DNA of 64,000 bases from positions 186,001 to 250,000 of the forward strand of contig OX637623.1 of NCBI GenBank assembly GCA_951802195.1, in the 5' to 3' direction. This stretch comes from Tausonia pullulans (lineage: Eukaryota; Basidiomycota; Tremellomycetes; Cystofilobasidiales; Mrakiaceae). Shown here piece after piece: positions 18,366 through 30,600 of this stretch. The translations under genes were made by a program, and so were the position numbers. The notes under the pieces were generated by a model, which was not told the origin of the DNA, made no database searches, and saw only the letters and a list, made by a program, of their open reading frames with translations. How positions within the stretch are numbered: the stretch's first letter is position 1; every line of letters starts with the position of its first letter.

Positions 18366-20262
18366 ATGGGCCTCCTCTCGTGGTTCCAAAAGGTCAGCAT
18401 AGTCATCTCCCCCCCCCCACACACACACACCACATCCGAACTTCCCTCCTGAACTTGACCGCAATTCTTTCTGCCTCGGCTGGCTTAGCAGAAACCCGAG
18501 CAGGACTACGAGGCTCTCCTTCTCTCCCTTTCGACCTCCATCCAAGACGCCCAGCAGCGTCTCTCCGAGATCAAACTCCGCGAACGACGGGCCTCTCTCC
18601 TATTCACGCTTTACCTCTCCTCCTTGTGGGTTGCGTATGCGGCGCTCTGGTGGCTCGACGCTCTCCCGCTTGGACTCCTCTGGTCCGGGGAAGACAGCAG
18701 GTGGCTCAATGATTGGACGGGCGTCGTTTTAATCGCCTCTCCTGCTGTTGTCGGACCGTTCGCGTGAGTCCAAGGCTGTTCCATCTCTCTGTGGGAAGGA
18801 ATTGAAAGCTGGGAGTGAGAGTGGTTAGTCTTGGTCTCGGGTGGAGCTGACAAGGAGCGCGTCATCGTTGCGCATCGTCCCTCTCAGGATCATCTTCATC
18901 CGCCGGATCGTCAAGATGTGGTACAAGCGCAAGGAAACCGCCGAGGGTGAGTCTTTGTCCCTACTCGTGTCTCTGCCTAGGTTTCGGGAGCGTCGCTTGT
19001 GCGCATTGAACGGTCGAACGACGGTGGGAGCGCACAGATCACTTTAGGACGCGCCGAGGCCGCTCGTTGTCTTCACGCGATGAACAGAATTCAGGCCGAA
19101 TGCTGACAAGACCCTGGCCCGTTGCCCCTTGCAGAAAAGCAGCTACGTGAACTTCGCATCAAGCAGCGATCGACGATCGAGGACATCAAGAAGAAGACCA
19201 ACTACTACACGACCCGCAACCTGCTCGAGCGTTACGACGAGGGAGTCAAGGTGAGCGGCCGCGTCGTCCTGATAGCACGCTCCCGTGCAAACACGCTTTC
19301 GATTTCTAGGCAGGCCCCGTTCCAATTCAGCAACAACAACACGGTCTAAACCCGTCTTCAAACCTCCGTCGTCGCGCGTTCCAGCCTCCACCTGACTCCC
19401 GCCAGATCCCTGGCTCACCCGCTGCTGCCGGTGGCAGCCCCATCGCTCCTGGCACCCCTTCGCCTGCTGGACGGAGCCCTTTCCCTCCGACCTCGGTTCA
19501 GTTGGGTGGAACGCCTCACCCTCCTGGCTCGCGTGAGTAGTTTCTTGAAAGCCCACACGCTTGCTCGTCCTCTCTCGTCTGACCCATCTCTTGACGCGTG
19601 CGAAAGTTGGATCCAACGCCTTTCCCCCGGGATCTCCCATGGCCGCCATAGCCACCGGCGGCATCCCCCAGCCCATTGCCCCGCCCACACCCCCCGTCAA
19701 GCAGTGGTACGACCGCCTCGCGGACGCCGTCCTCGGCGAAGACCCCTCAGCGTCCCGACCGACGGACATGTCCAAGTTTGCGCTGGTGTGCGAGAAGTGC
19801 TTTAGTTGGAATGGGCTTGTCGAGGAGAGGGCTTGGGCGGACATGCGTGAGTGGCATTGCTGGTTCGCGATTGAGGGAGGAAGAAGACTGACGCCGGCTT
19901 CTGCAGAATACGTCTGCCCCAAGTGCCAACACTTCAACCCTTCACCCAACTCGCGTCGGGCCGGAGGAGGAGGAGCTGGCCCTCCCTCTGGAGGAGGAGG
20001 AGAGGGAGAGCGTTCGTCGTTGGCGTCATCGTCCTCTTCTAGCCGTGATGCCACCCAGCAGCAGCAGCCATCGAAGCGTGGCCAGCACCAGCTCGCCCAG
20101 TCATTCTCTTCCTCGGGAAGCGAAGATGAGACCGTCAATACGCCTAGTAAAGGGGGCGCTGGCGGTGCTGGGGCTAAGAAGCAGCTTCAGGCAGGAAGCA
20201 GTGGGAGTGGAGGGGAGACTGGGATGGAGGTGGATGCGGACGAGCGGAGTGCGCGGGAATGA
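18366..20262 (+). CDS. LNP1: Lunapark family ER junction protein
   Basis: Seven exons (18366-18392, 18492-18763, 18888-18946, 19135-19250, 19310-19532, 19607-19846, 19907-20262) give 430 residues. It starts MGLLSWFQKKPEQDYE, followed by a coiled-coil-like segment (IQDAQQRLSEIKLRERR) and two transmembrane helices at ~50-70 and ~85-105 separated by a short loop, then IIFIRRIVKMWYKRKE and a second coiled coil. The zinc ribbon characteristic of lunapark spans an exon junction: CEKC...Q-YVCPKC. The C terminus is Gly/Ser-rich and acidic. Lunapark stabilises three-way junctions of the tubular ER network, acting opposite the atlastin-type GTPase Sey1. The N-terminal Gly could be myristoylated, as in animal homologues; that is an inference. 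Confidence 0.93.
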
Positions 20263-22932
20263 TAAAGGATGGCCATGATCATCGTCGTAAGTGGCTGAGT
20301 AGAGGATCATCTATCTCACTGAGAAGAGAGAGAAGAAGAAAGGAAGAGTGGGAGCGTTGGTGATCTAGAGAATATACTTGTGCGAAGGATGCTAGGAAAA
20401 GAGAGAGAGAAATGATTTCAAAAAGGACCGTGCCTAGGCGTTGGGATAGATATAATATGAATCGAGAGACTAGGAGGGAGGCGGAGAGCGATGAAAGGCT
20501 CTTTGAAAACAAATAATAAGATTTGTTCTAACTCCTTCGTCGTCAGTCCGCCTCGTTCCTTGTCATCCCAGAAAACGGATGGGCGCAGGCGAACCGTCTG
20601 CGGCTGGGCGAGATGGTCGTAGATGTTATCGTTTTTTTAACTTAAGTGCAGATGATCAATATACTCGTCACAGAAGACGTAGACGTCATTCTGGAACGAG
20701 CAGAGCAACTCCGTGCATGGCGATGATCTCACAGGCGCCATGGGACGATTGTTTGGTTGAGAAAGCTGCGGCTGTTTATGAATTAGTCTCAGCATTATTG
20801 AATGGCGAGGAGGAGCGCGGCGAAGCAGATTCGGATAGGGGCGTCGTGCCAGTCTGTAGACGCTTGGTCGGATCGCTGCTCATTAAGAAACTGAGCTTGC
20901 TGCCTGGGTCTCACCTCCGCTGGCATGGAGCCAGGAGTATGAGAAACCAGGCGACTGATTCAGATGCCGGTGAGGACGAAGGCGGCAAATTTAAAAAAGA
21001 GAGAAGTTTCCGTGAGCAAGCGTGCGCTCTTGAGTTTCTCGACAGTCCAGACTTACCGGGTGACCGTCCATGGCATTCAGCACTAAAGCACTAAAGCAAC
21101 AATGTCAAATAACTGGGCCTGACCGGTTCTTTGTAAGAACTTTGGTAAAGATGATGACTGTGGCGATGCCTTGAGGCGGAGAAGGTGTGCATCTGTGGGA
21201 GACAGCCATCAGGACTTCTCACGGCATGCGCTCAGGTCTGCAGGACAAGCCATCAGCCTCTTCTGTATGGTCCAGATCCCAGACGACAAGGCTTATTTGG
21301 TGCTGAAAACTGGTGAGACAGTGGCCCTCGAGAATAGTTTTTGCCGGTTGGCGGTTATCAGCAGGATGACATCCTTGGAGGCGACCTGCGCCATTGTGGG
21401 CGTAAGGGAGCAGTCAGTCAAGACTGTCGAAAGAACGAGAGATTCTGGAACTGCAGGAGTGACGTCCTGACGAAAGATGTTGTGGTCGTTGGGAGGCAGA
21501 ATGGGTTGACTGACTAGCTTGTCGCCACAGGCAACGAACGCGCAGGACTGAATTTGTCGGAGACAAGTCGGTACAACCTCCTGGCAGCATGAGACGTTGA
21601 AGAAGAGAGTAAAATTTCAAGATATGTCGAAGCGAGGGGTAAGGGAGTGGAAGAAACCGAGCGAGAGATCAGAGAGGCTGCTGTACTGGTCCAACGCGAA
21701 CGTTGGGAGACCAGCTTGGCCTGCAATGTAAGATTTGACTGTCTATCTGACTCTCCTTCGCCCAAGTCGACGTTGTGTGAAAACACCTAGGACCGGCTGC
21801 CAGACGATAGCGGATTTCAGCGTCTGAGGCGTGTCCCTCGGCGATTGACTCTCTCATCTACCCCTTTGCTCTGCAAATGAGTGTGCACTGGGAGGGAGAG
21901 AGAACGCTAAACCTTGGCTCTCGCAACGAATGACTCGGAAGGGTAGAAAAGAGAGTGAAGTGGCAGGCGAGATGCGGGGTACCTCAAACGCTAAAATCCA
22001 CTATCGTCTGGCAGCCGGTCCTCGGTGTTTTCACACAGCGTCGAGTTGGGGGAGGGAAAGTCAGATAGACAGGGCAGCTGGTAGCGCGCCTGCCTCAAGT
22101 CACAGGTGCGCGGGAGTCCCGGGATGGCCAGCTAAGAGGATGAGATGACAGGATACAAGGCGACGAGACTCCGACCCGTTTCGTCATCATTCGCTTACAG
22201 ATAAACATCTCGATGGCGAGTAAGCGAGCTCTGATAGGCTTATGCAGAGTGCGCGCCTCTAGTTGTCAGCATCGGGCTTCGTGTCTGCCCTTTACCCCGC
22301 TTGTCATCCAAATCAATGTCTCTCCTTGCCTCCTTGCGTTTTTGTCGAGGGAAGAGGATAACGAGGCCAGCCTTTGGACCACGCCCGCGCGTGGTCCTTC
22401 CCTCCCTCTCCCGTCCACTTCTTCCTACCGCCCTCCACTCTTCCCTCCACTTTGCCCTCCACCACACTCCACTACAGCTCCACCTCCTCTCGCTGGGGTC
22501 AGGAGTGGAGGGGGTGTCGGCCGTCATGCCTACAAGGAAATTTGTAGGTTTGGGACAGTTATTGGCCCTCGGTCTCGAGACCGAGGTGTCTTCTGCATGA
22601 CCGGTGAGGCCGAAGCGAGCCCCGCGTGCGCTGACAGATCGCTGAGAAATACTCTCCTTGCTGCTGCAGATGCGCCTCGCTTGCTCGCTCTTCACTCCTT
22701 CAAGCATTACGCCATGGCCGTCGCGCTGTGTCAGCCCCGAAGTCGTTAGCTATCCAAGTCGATATCTCTCTCTTTACGTTAAAGGGCAGAGGTTTGGAGT
22801 TGTTTGTTATCCCTCATCCACCACTCCAGCTTCCTTTCGCGCTCGTTTTCAGCACTCTCCCCACCCTCTCCCCACACCACCTTCCTCCCCTTCTCTCCCC
22901 TCTAACAAATCCCCCCCCCCCAACCCCCAACC
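20263..22932. other. Gene-poor stretch of 2.7 kb
   Basis: No gene is supported. A plus-strand open frame of ~170 codons from 20579 has no recognisable domain and abnormal composition for this genome. The stretch contains the inverted repeat described separately. Its right end is the promoter and pyrimidine-rich 5' UTR of the MFS transporter. Confidence 0.5.
21738..22073. repeat. Inverted repeat, ~90-base arms with ~157-base spacer
   Basis: The arms are about 21738-21827 and 21985-22073. Read towards each other they share CTATCGTCTGGCAGCCGGTC, GGTGTTTTCACACA and AGTCAGATAGACAG. By eye they differ at about 14 of 90 positions, so this is not a recent duplication. There is no recognisable transposase nearby. 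It could be a fold-back element or a MITE-like remnant, or a transcribed hairpin; nothing here decides between these. Confidence 0.75.
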
Positions 22933-25735
22933 ATGGTCGCCGACGTCGTTCGCGACAGCACCGCTGGACTTCTTCTCAACTGGGCCTCTAACGGCCGCAT
23001 CTTCCCATTTCCTGAGCAGCGGCCGGGCTACACCGTCCCTGCGCGGTATCTCCGGCAACAACAGCAGCCGCCCGCCACCACCTTCTCCAGTAGTCAGTCT
23101 GTCCGGACGCTCGTTCCTCCTTCTGGCGCTGTTGAGGGAGAGAAGGCATCTCCTTTGGCGCCGCTCAAGTCCCTGCCCGACATCTCCCTTCCGGCAGCGG
23201 CTGATGTCGAAAGCGAGGTCCAGAGGTGAGCTTTCAGCAACGACGCGGGTGCTTGGTCATCCATCGCCTGTCTTCGCTGACCACCTTATCTCGCAGGCGG
23301 GAGAAGGCCGACATCGAGGCATCTGCTGTTGCCACCCTCGCTGAGTCGACAAGGGACGTCGACCTCGTCGACTGGGACGGCGACGATGACCCGGAGAACC
23401 CTCAGGTATGTCGAGTGCAAGATCGCGCGCCTCCCTGAATCGTTGACGTGGCGCCTGTCCCTGACTCCCGCCCTCTGCCTCCTATTTCAGAACTGGCCGA
23501 CATCCAAGAAATCCTTCGTGACTCTTCTGATATGTATCATGACCTTCGGCGTCTATTCCGGATCTGCCATCTACACGCCGGGAATCCCTGGCATCATGGT
23601 TCACTTTGACACGAGCCTCACGATGGCCACGCTAGGTCTCACGCTCTTCGTCATCGGTGAGCAAGAGTTCGGGCTTGCATCTTGCTGTAGGCTCCTAGAC
23701 TGATAGTCTCTTTCTCCTCTCCCTTGCCTGAAGGCTATGGCATCGGCCCTCTCATCCTCGCTCCGTGAGTTGCGCCGTCCTGCTCAATGTCAAACCCCAG
23801 CCCTCTTCGCTGATCACCTGCCCTTCCTCCTGTAGCCTCCAATCGCTCCCCATCGCCGGCCGGACTCCGGGCTACGTCGTTGGCGTCTTCATCTTTACCA
23901 TTTCTCAGATCCCCGTCATATTTGCGCCCAACATGGGCACCCTCCTCTTCTTCCGCTTCCTCGCCGGCTTCGTTGGTAGCCCGGCGCTCTCAACGGGTGG
24001 TGCAACGATTCAGGATATTGTTGGTGATCACTCTTTGGCTTGACTCTTTTTGGTCTGCTCGACTGACTCGCCTTCGTCCATTTCTCTGCAGTGGATGCCT
24101 CAAAACGTCCCCTACGCCATTGCCATCTGGGCCGTCGGCGCAGTCCTTGGTCCTGTGAGTCCAATCGAGCATCGGGATGCAAGTGGAGTGCTTTGATACT
24201 AACTCCTTCCTCTTTCCTCCCAGGTCCTCGGACCTGTACTGGGCGGCTTCCCGGCGATGAACATGGGGGCCGATGGATGGCGCTGGCCGATAATGATCCT
24301 CTCGTGGATCAGCGCGGTCTCCTTCCTCTTGCTGTTCTTCTTGCTCCCCGAGTGAGTGCTCGAATCTCGATTGGCGAATCTAAATTGCTGCAGCTGATCT
24401 AGCCCATACTTTCAGGACTCTCCCTTCGACGATCCTCCTCCGCAAGGCCCAGCGGCTCCGCAAGCTCACGGGCAACCCGAACCTCCGGTCCCAAAGCGAG
24501 ATCGACCAGGAGAACCTCAAGATGTCGGCTGTCTTTTCGGAGGCCTTCATTCAGCCTTTCAGAAGTGAGTCAACGGGCCTCATGGGCTCATGTGATTGAT
24601 AGTGAGCTCTCTGACGCTTACCTTTCTGTCCGCAGTTCTCTTTGAGCCCGTTATTTTTGTCTTCTCCCTCTACGTTGGCCTCGTTTACGCCATCTTCTAC
24701 CTCGTCAGTCGCGTCAATCTCCCAGTTCGGTAGACTTTTCGTCTGACGCCTCTCCTTCGACAGTTCTTCGAGTCATTCCCGCTCATCTATTCTGAGGGCG
24801 GCGTTTACGGCTGGAACCTCGGCGTCTCGCAGCTCCCGTTCCTGGCCTTCACGGTGGGTCCCTGCTCTTATGGCTCGCAGCTCTGGATAATGACTGATAT
24901 TTTTTCGCCCTTCCTTTCTAGGTCACCGGCGTTATCACGACAACGGCCTACATATACTACCAGAAGACACGCATCATGAAGCTCTACATGACGGGCAAAT
25001 TCGGTGAGTGGCTCTCGCGCATGCCTTCCTCGCTCTCAGCCTCTCCTCGCTGACGCGGACTCTCATCCCCCTTCCCCCCACCCATCCCGAAGTCCCCGAG
25101 CATCGCCTCGAGATCGGCTTTCTCACCAGCTTCAGCATCCCGCTCGTGACTCTCCTCTATGGTTGGACGGCTCGCGAGTCGGTCCACTGGATTGTCCCCG
25201 TCATCGCCGGTGCGCTCTACCTGCCCGGTGTATTCTTGACCTTCCAGTCGGTCCTGTGAGTGTCGGGTTGGACAAGCACCTGTCTCTGTTTATCTTGCCC
25301 TCAGTTCTGATCCAATCTTCCTCCGTTGCGCAGAGTCTATCTTCCAACTGCCTACCCGACCCACGCCGCCGCGGTGATGGCAGCCAACTGCTTCCTTCGA
25401 AGCACGATGGCCGGCTGCTTCCCGCTCTTTGGTCACACTTTCTACAGGACTCTTGGTGCGTACTTGTCACATCACTTATGATCCGGTCTCTCCGCCATGA
25501 TACCGGCATCGCTGACGCACTCGGTCTCTTCTGTTCCACCGGCAGGCCTCGGCCCCGGCTCGTCCCTCCTCGCCGGCCTCAGCGCCCTCATGATCCCAAT
25601 CTTCTGGTACATCAAGGTGCGTCGCTCTCCCCAGTCCTGCCTTGAGTTGAGCGCTCAGTAACTGACCTGAGTTCATTCGATCTTCAGCGCAACGGTGCCA
25701 ACCTCCGTGCCCGGTCCAAATATGCTACCGCTTAG
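22933..25735 (+). CDS. DHA1-type MFS drug/polyamine transporter
   Basis: Fifteen exons (22933-23225, 23297-23405, 23491-23656, 23734-23764, 23836-24019, 24092-24154, 24224-24351, 24416-24564, 24636-24703, 24764-24853, 24922-25003, 25093-25255, 25334-25455, 25546-25616, 25688-25735) give 588 residues. The cytosolic N terminus (~150 residues) ends with DWDGDDDPENPQNWPTSKK, the signature that precedes helix 1 in fungal DHA1 (12-helix H+ antiporter) transporters of the Flr1/Tpo1/Yhk8 group. Twelve hydrophobic segments follow, with LFFRFLAGFVGSPALSTGG in helices 4-5 and VLGPVLGGF in the helix 5 'motif C' region, typical of antiporters. It likely exports drugs or polyamines at the plasma membrane; the substrate cannot be predicted. 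The unusually fine exon pattern is consistent throughout. Confidence 0.9.
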
Positions 25736-26666
25736 ACAATCGTTCCCCCTCTTCATATTCTTTCTCGAATCCTTTTTAGACTAGTCGTGTCCCACCACCT
25801 CTCTGTATCACGTGATTTCAATATTTCATAATTGCCTACTACCTCTGGCTTGAGGACTTCTGAGAGGACAGTTGAACGCAAGGAAACAGACTGAGGTTGA
25901 CTGCATTATCCTTGCCTGTTGCATATGATGCAGCGAGGTAAACATTTCTAGTGTACGTTACGAATTGCTTGGATGAGGAAGAATTGAAAAGGTTTGGCCT
26001 TTCCGAAGCGGATCAAGGGCGAATCGAGGAGACAAGTGAGCGCGCCGAAAACGTGTCCTTCTTATCAATCTCTCTCCGCCTTTACCCACCCACTCATGAA
26101 TGGCGACAGTCTGGAGTTAGCCCTATATCTCGTCTTCTTCCTTCTGCTCACCCTCAACCCGGATTGAGAGAGCCTTCTGGATAGCGTGAGCGTGAGCAAG
26201 CGAGGCTTTCCAGCGTCATCCAGCTACGAGGATGCGCCCGTTCCTCGGAGAGGTTCAGGACCTGCCTGTCTGTACGGCACATTGATCCTCGTGTATCGAT
26301 CTTTTTCTTCAATCTTCGACCTTGCGGGATGGGTTGTCTTGTCGCGGAGGAGGAGAAGGCCAGTCCGCATTTTGGGCAGGTTGGGCACCTGGGATTGTTG
26401 GACACTTGGCATCTCGCTTTGGCGCGATAGAGGCGTGCCACCATAGGGGAGAAAGCTCATCCAACCGATCGAGAAGAGAAGAAAAATAATAATCATCTGG
26501 GGATAGTGAGGGCGGGGTCTTTGTTCATGAGGCCAAGCAGGCTAGAGGTCTTCGTCTTCTGACACTGACTCGGCTTGCAGCGACCGCTCGCTCAGGCGTC
26601 GCTGTCTCAATCTCGCCGATCTCCCTTGAAACTCACCAATGCATCTACAGAAAGGAGCCGCTAGTA
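25736..26666. other. Intergenic region, nothing recognised
   Basis: About 930 bases between convergent gene ends. Open frames are short and without motif. An AT-rich patch near 25790-25960 is compatible with 3' UTR. Confidence 0.45.
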
Positions 26667-27046
26667 TCACTTGAAAAACCAGCGCAGCGGGACATGTCCC
26701 TGACTTGCGACCCAGGGTGGCGGATCGGTCGGTCCGCCAAAGCCGGGGTCCTCCTTCGCGAGGTCGACGACCTGTTCAGAGCTAGAAAGCCGAAGGAAAA
26801 TTGAGACTCGCCAACCCAGACTCACGAGAGGAATGCACTCCTTGTTGCGGCCTTGGATATCAGTGGTATGGCTGGCACCTGTGCGTGCACCACCAGGCTG
26901 AGGACTGTCCGACCGGCCGTGAACGGGGCAGGGTCCCTTTCAACTCAAGCTGACGAGCGCGCAGGAACCTCAACCTCCTTGCAGCGTCCGCAGACACAGG
27001 ACCCGAGCTTGCAGCAGAAGAAGCATGGGTTCCATGACTGCACCAT
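26667..27046 (-). CDS. Small Cys-rich protein, unrecognised
   Basis: On the minus strand, ATG 27046-27044 opens MVQSWNPCFFCCKLGSCVCG, a block with three CxxC/CxC-like pairs followed by RCKE. Downstream, a coding-like stretch reads SHTTDIQGRNKECIPL, then, after an intron with GTGAGT...GAACAG, VVDLAKEDPGFGGPTDPPPW and ends LRWFFK-TGA (26669-26667). Joining the first and middle exons needs an intron, for example from after CKE (GTTGAG) to the CCTCAG acceptor, which keeps phase 0; its exact borders are uncertain. Total length would be ~85 residues. The Cys block looks metal-binding. No known family is recognised. Confidence 0.5.
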
Positions 27047-27678
27047 GGCAAGTGATGTGGAGAGAGAGTAAAGGATGGGGAAGAAAGGCGAGGAAGCTAA
27101 GGACGCAGACCGGGAGGCGGAGCTGTGATGAGCGAGTTGTTGGAGTCGATGAGAACCCTCGTCATTGTCAGCAAGAGCGATCGGATCAGGGCATAGAAGG
27201 AGATCTGAGCTCGGACGTTCAGGTGAAAGGGTCTTGAAAAACATTGACAACTCGTTCTGCAAGCTCCGAATCGTGCGCCTCGGACAACAAGCCTCTTAGA
27301 GCTGGACGGGGGCCAGACCAACGTCGACCCCAGTTCCCGTCGAGATGAGGCTTCCTTAGGAAAACCAAAAAGGAAGAAAAGAAGAAGGCCAGCATACATA
27401 GCGAGAGAGATACCTAGATAGGACAGAACGACAAAGTCGACATAGCGAACGGAAGTAGAGACCAGCTAGCTAGTGCGAAGCGAAGAGAAAGCGGAGGATA
27501 AGAGAAAGAGACGAGAACACAGCACACTGAGCGGAGCACAAGAACGAGACAGCAGAGAAATGAAGAGAAAGAAGACAACTCGGAAACAGACAGGGAGAGA
27601 ACCAGACACAAAACACACACGAGGAACTGCCTCCTCGGCGGAGGACGACACAACGGAACAACAAGCGCAGGCGCTCCC
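27047..27678. other. Intergenic region, nothing recognised
   Basis: About 630 bases between the small Cys-rich gene and the 3' end of the RA-PH gene. Purine-rich and repetitive at 27420-27600. The plus-strand open frame that begins near 27473 is antisense to the last RA-PH exon and has no motif. Confidence 0.45.
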
Positions 27679-30600
27679 TCACCGACGGCTTCCCATCTTG
27701 CTCAGCAAACTCCCTTTCTCCCAGAGACCCCGGTCCGCGGGCTTCTCCCCACTAGCACCGGTGGCCCCAGCAGCGGCAACAGCGACGAGTCCGCCCCCGC
27801 TTCGCAAGGGGAGGAGCCCGAACTGGGAGCCATTGGCAAGTGGCGAGGTAGTTAACAGCGGCTGTTGGGCAGCGGCGAAGGAGTTACCGGGCGAATTGGA
27901 GCCAAAGACAGGGGAGGCGAGAGCTGCACCTGGGACGGCAGAGGAGGAGAGGTTGAAAGGCCGGAAGAGGGCTGGGTTGGAGAGGGTAAGGGCGTGAGAC
28001 TGCCGATGTGAGAGGAATATGTCAGGATGGGATGCCAGAGAATTACAGTGGACAAGAATGACACACCCGACAAGATGTCAGTCCACGACGAAGCGTCTCG
28101 AATGTCCGGTCGTCCGTCGAAAAGACATGAAGGTAGTCGTTCGGGTCCTCAAAGAGGGTCGAGTTCTCCTCTGATAGATTTTCAACTAGGCATGTCAGTA
28201 AAAGGTGCTTGTGAGAGAGGGAGCGACGGACGACACGAACGCGACTTCAGTGCCCAAGCCCGCGGCTTCTCCGACTTAATCTTGATGGTAAAGGCATAAA
28301 CGTCGTAGGCGGACATCGAGCAAAGGAACTCCTCGTCCTTGCCCTGCGGGAGAAGTCATCATCAGTCGAAGTCCAGCCGAAGAGAGGTTGAGAGTCTGCA
28401 CTACCCACCCGGTCGTTCTTAGAGAGCCACACGCCACCCTCACGGACCTCGAGGAAGCGCTTGCTCCACTTGCCCTTCCTGGTCCGGTGCCAGACCTGCC
28501 CGAGCACGTTCGGGGCACTGTTCGCAACGGCCTGAGATTGATATCGGTTCGATCAGCTCAGGGAGGTGGGAAGGAGAAGGAGAAGAACATACCCCGATCT
28601 GAAGGAGCGCCGAGAACTTGCAGCGCCGGACAAAGAAGTAGTTGACGAGCGAGTCGCGGTTCCAGCCTTGCTGGACCTCGTGCAGAACCTCATAGTCCCT
28701 TAGCGGGCGTTCTGTCGAAGACAAGCTCATCAGTGGATTTGCTTCCTTGGGAGAAATAGGAGGAAAAGGCGCGCACCGAGACCCCACTCCTTGCCATTCT
28801 CCCAAATCGCCCAAGCTCCATGGAGCATCTCCTCCCCGCTGCCGCCCTCCTTCCACCCGTCGCTCCTTCGGACAAGCTCCAGGACGTGCTTGGCGCTTGT
28901 CGTTGACCCACACTCGACTAAGAGACACCGCTTCCCGCCCGTGGTAGCATCGTCGACAAAAATCCGGACAGCGAACGTCGGGCGAGGACTCATGGGAGAA
29001 GAGGAGCGAGCACCGACGGGGCTTACTCCTGAGTCAGCACCAGAAGTAGATGAGTAGGATGGGGTCGGGAGAAGCTGTGGCAGTATCGGTCGACGCTCGT
29101 TGGCAGGACGCGAACGAGAAGACAATGAAGCGGAAGTGGACACTGCCGGCACAGGAAAGTTCGTCGAGACGCCTGGAAGAGCAGGGACGGGCGGAATGGG
29201 AGGAGCAGATGAGGCGACGGTAGAGGAAGGTTGAAGGGCAGGAGAGGATGTATTGGATGGTCGGCGGGAAGATGGGCCACTGGCCTGCCGATGTTGGGGA
29301 AGATGGGGCTCAGATGGCCGACGACGTATCACGGGTAGGATAGGATTGTTGGCTAAGGAGGCAGCAGCCGTAGCCTGCTGGTCGGAAGGTCGACGAAGAG
29401 ATCGCGAATGATGGAGCTTAGAGGCGGACGAGAACGACGAGACCTGCTGCTGGGAACCTCGTCCTTCTGGTAGCGGGACCCCCAGAAGAGTCTGGCTCTT
29501 TTCGATAGGCGGCGGCCTAGGCGACCTCGGGAGGCCCTGGGGACGTTCCTCATCGATGCGCGAGTATGGCCCACTCGAGTCGCCTGGGACCGTTTCCCCC
29601 CGGCTCCTCGACTCTCCCCGAGATATGGCCGCCGATGAGGCCGACCCAGGCGTTGAGATCCCCGGCGGGGGAGCCAGGCTACTTAAGGTAGTAGACTCAT
29701 TCTTCACCTTGGCCTCGGCAAGCGTGAGATGATCCAAGAGCTTCTTCTCGAGCTGCTCGGGGTGGAAAGCCGCGCCTCCACCGTCCGAGAGGAAGACTCC
29801 TCCGGGAGCGCTTGGCGGCTCAGTCCTGGGAGGACGAGGCTCCCGGCTTGCGCTCTCCTTCTCCGGGTTACGCCTTCTCGCCGACGGCGGGCTTTTCGGG
29901 CGGGCAGAGGCGCCAGCCGTCACTGATAATGAGGAGTGACCCTGGGCATTGGAGCTGGAGGAAGCACCCGCAGCAGCAGCGGTTGCGGCCTTGTCCCTCT
30001 TGCGCCGCCGGTGGTGGTCCTGCCGCCGAACCGCCCGAAGAGACTTCTGCACCTTAAGCGCCGAGGGATGAGCGACCGCCAGCGGAACGTCGTCATCCGA
30101 GTCCGAACCAGCGGGCGCAACGGTCTTGAGGACCTCCTCGTTGTCCTCATCGTCCTCCTCCGATTCGGAGGATTCGGTCCCAGACGAGGAGGTGGAGGAT
30201 GAGCCCTCGCTGGTGTCCGTGTCGTCATCTGCGCGGCGACCACGGCCTGGTCGGCCTCGCTCACCACCTCCGCCGCCACCACCCCCTCCACCTGTATCTC
30301 CTCCCACACCACCACCACCACCACCACCACCACCACCCGCAGCTGAACCATCCCCCGACGGCCGTCTAGGCTGATTCGGTCCCGGTGGAAGAGGCGGCAA
30401 GTTATTGGGTCCCCCGCCTCTCTCTCCACCGCCGCTGCCGTCCCACCGGGGGCTCCTCCCACGTCCACGGCCGCGGTCGCCATCACCGTTGCCACCCTCT
30501 CCGTCGATTTCAGCAGCAGAAGCGGTAGGAACAGCTGAAGGAGCCATCGTAAAGCCGAGACCTGTGAGCCCACTGGTACTGCTGCAGCCGTGCCCATGTT

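Noticed and set aside
20579-21094. Plus-strand open frame of ~170 codons
   Set aside because: No motif, mixed basic/acidic low-information composition, no introns or conserved context; most likely chance in GC-rich DNA.
22070-22140. tRNA-like look of GGTAGCGCGCCTGCCTCAAG
   Set aside because: No T arm or acceptor pairing at the right spacing on either strand.
27473-27997. 174-codon plus-strand frame
   Set aside because: Partly antisense to the last RA-PH exon and partly purine-rich low-complexity DNA.
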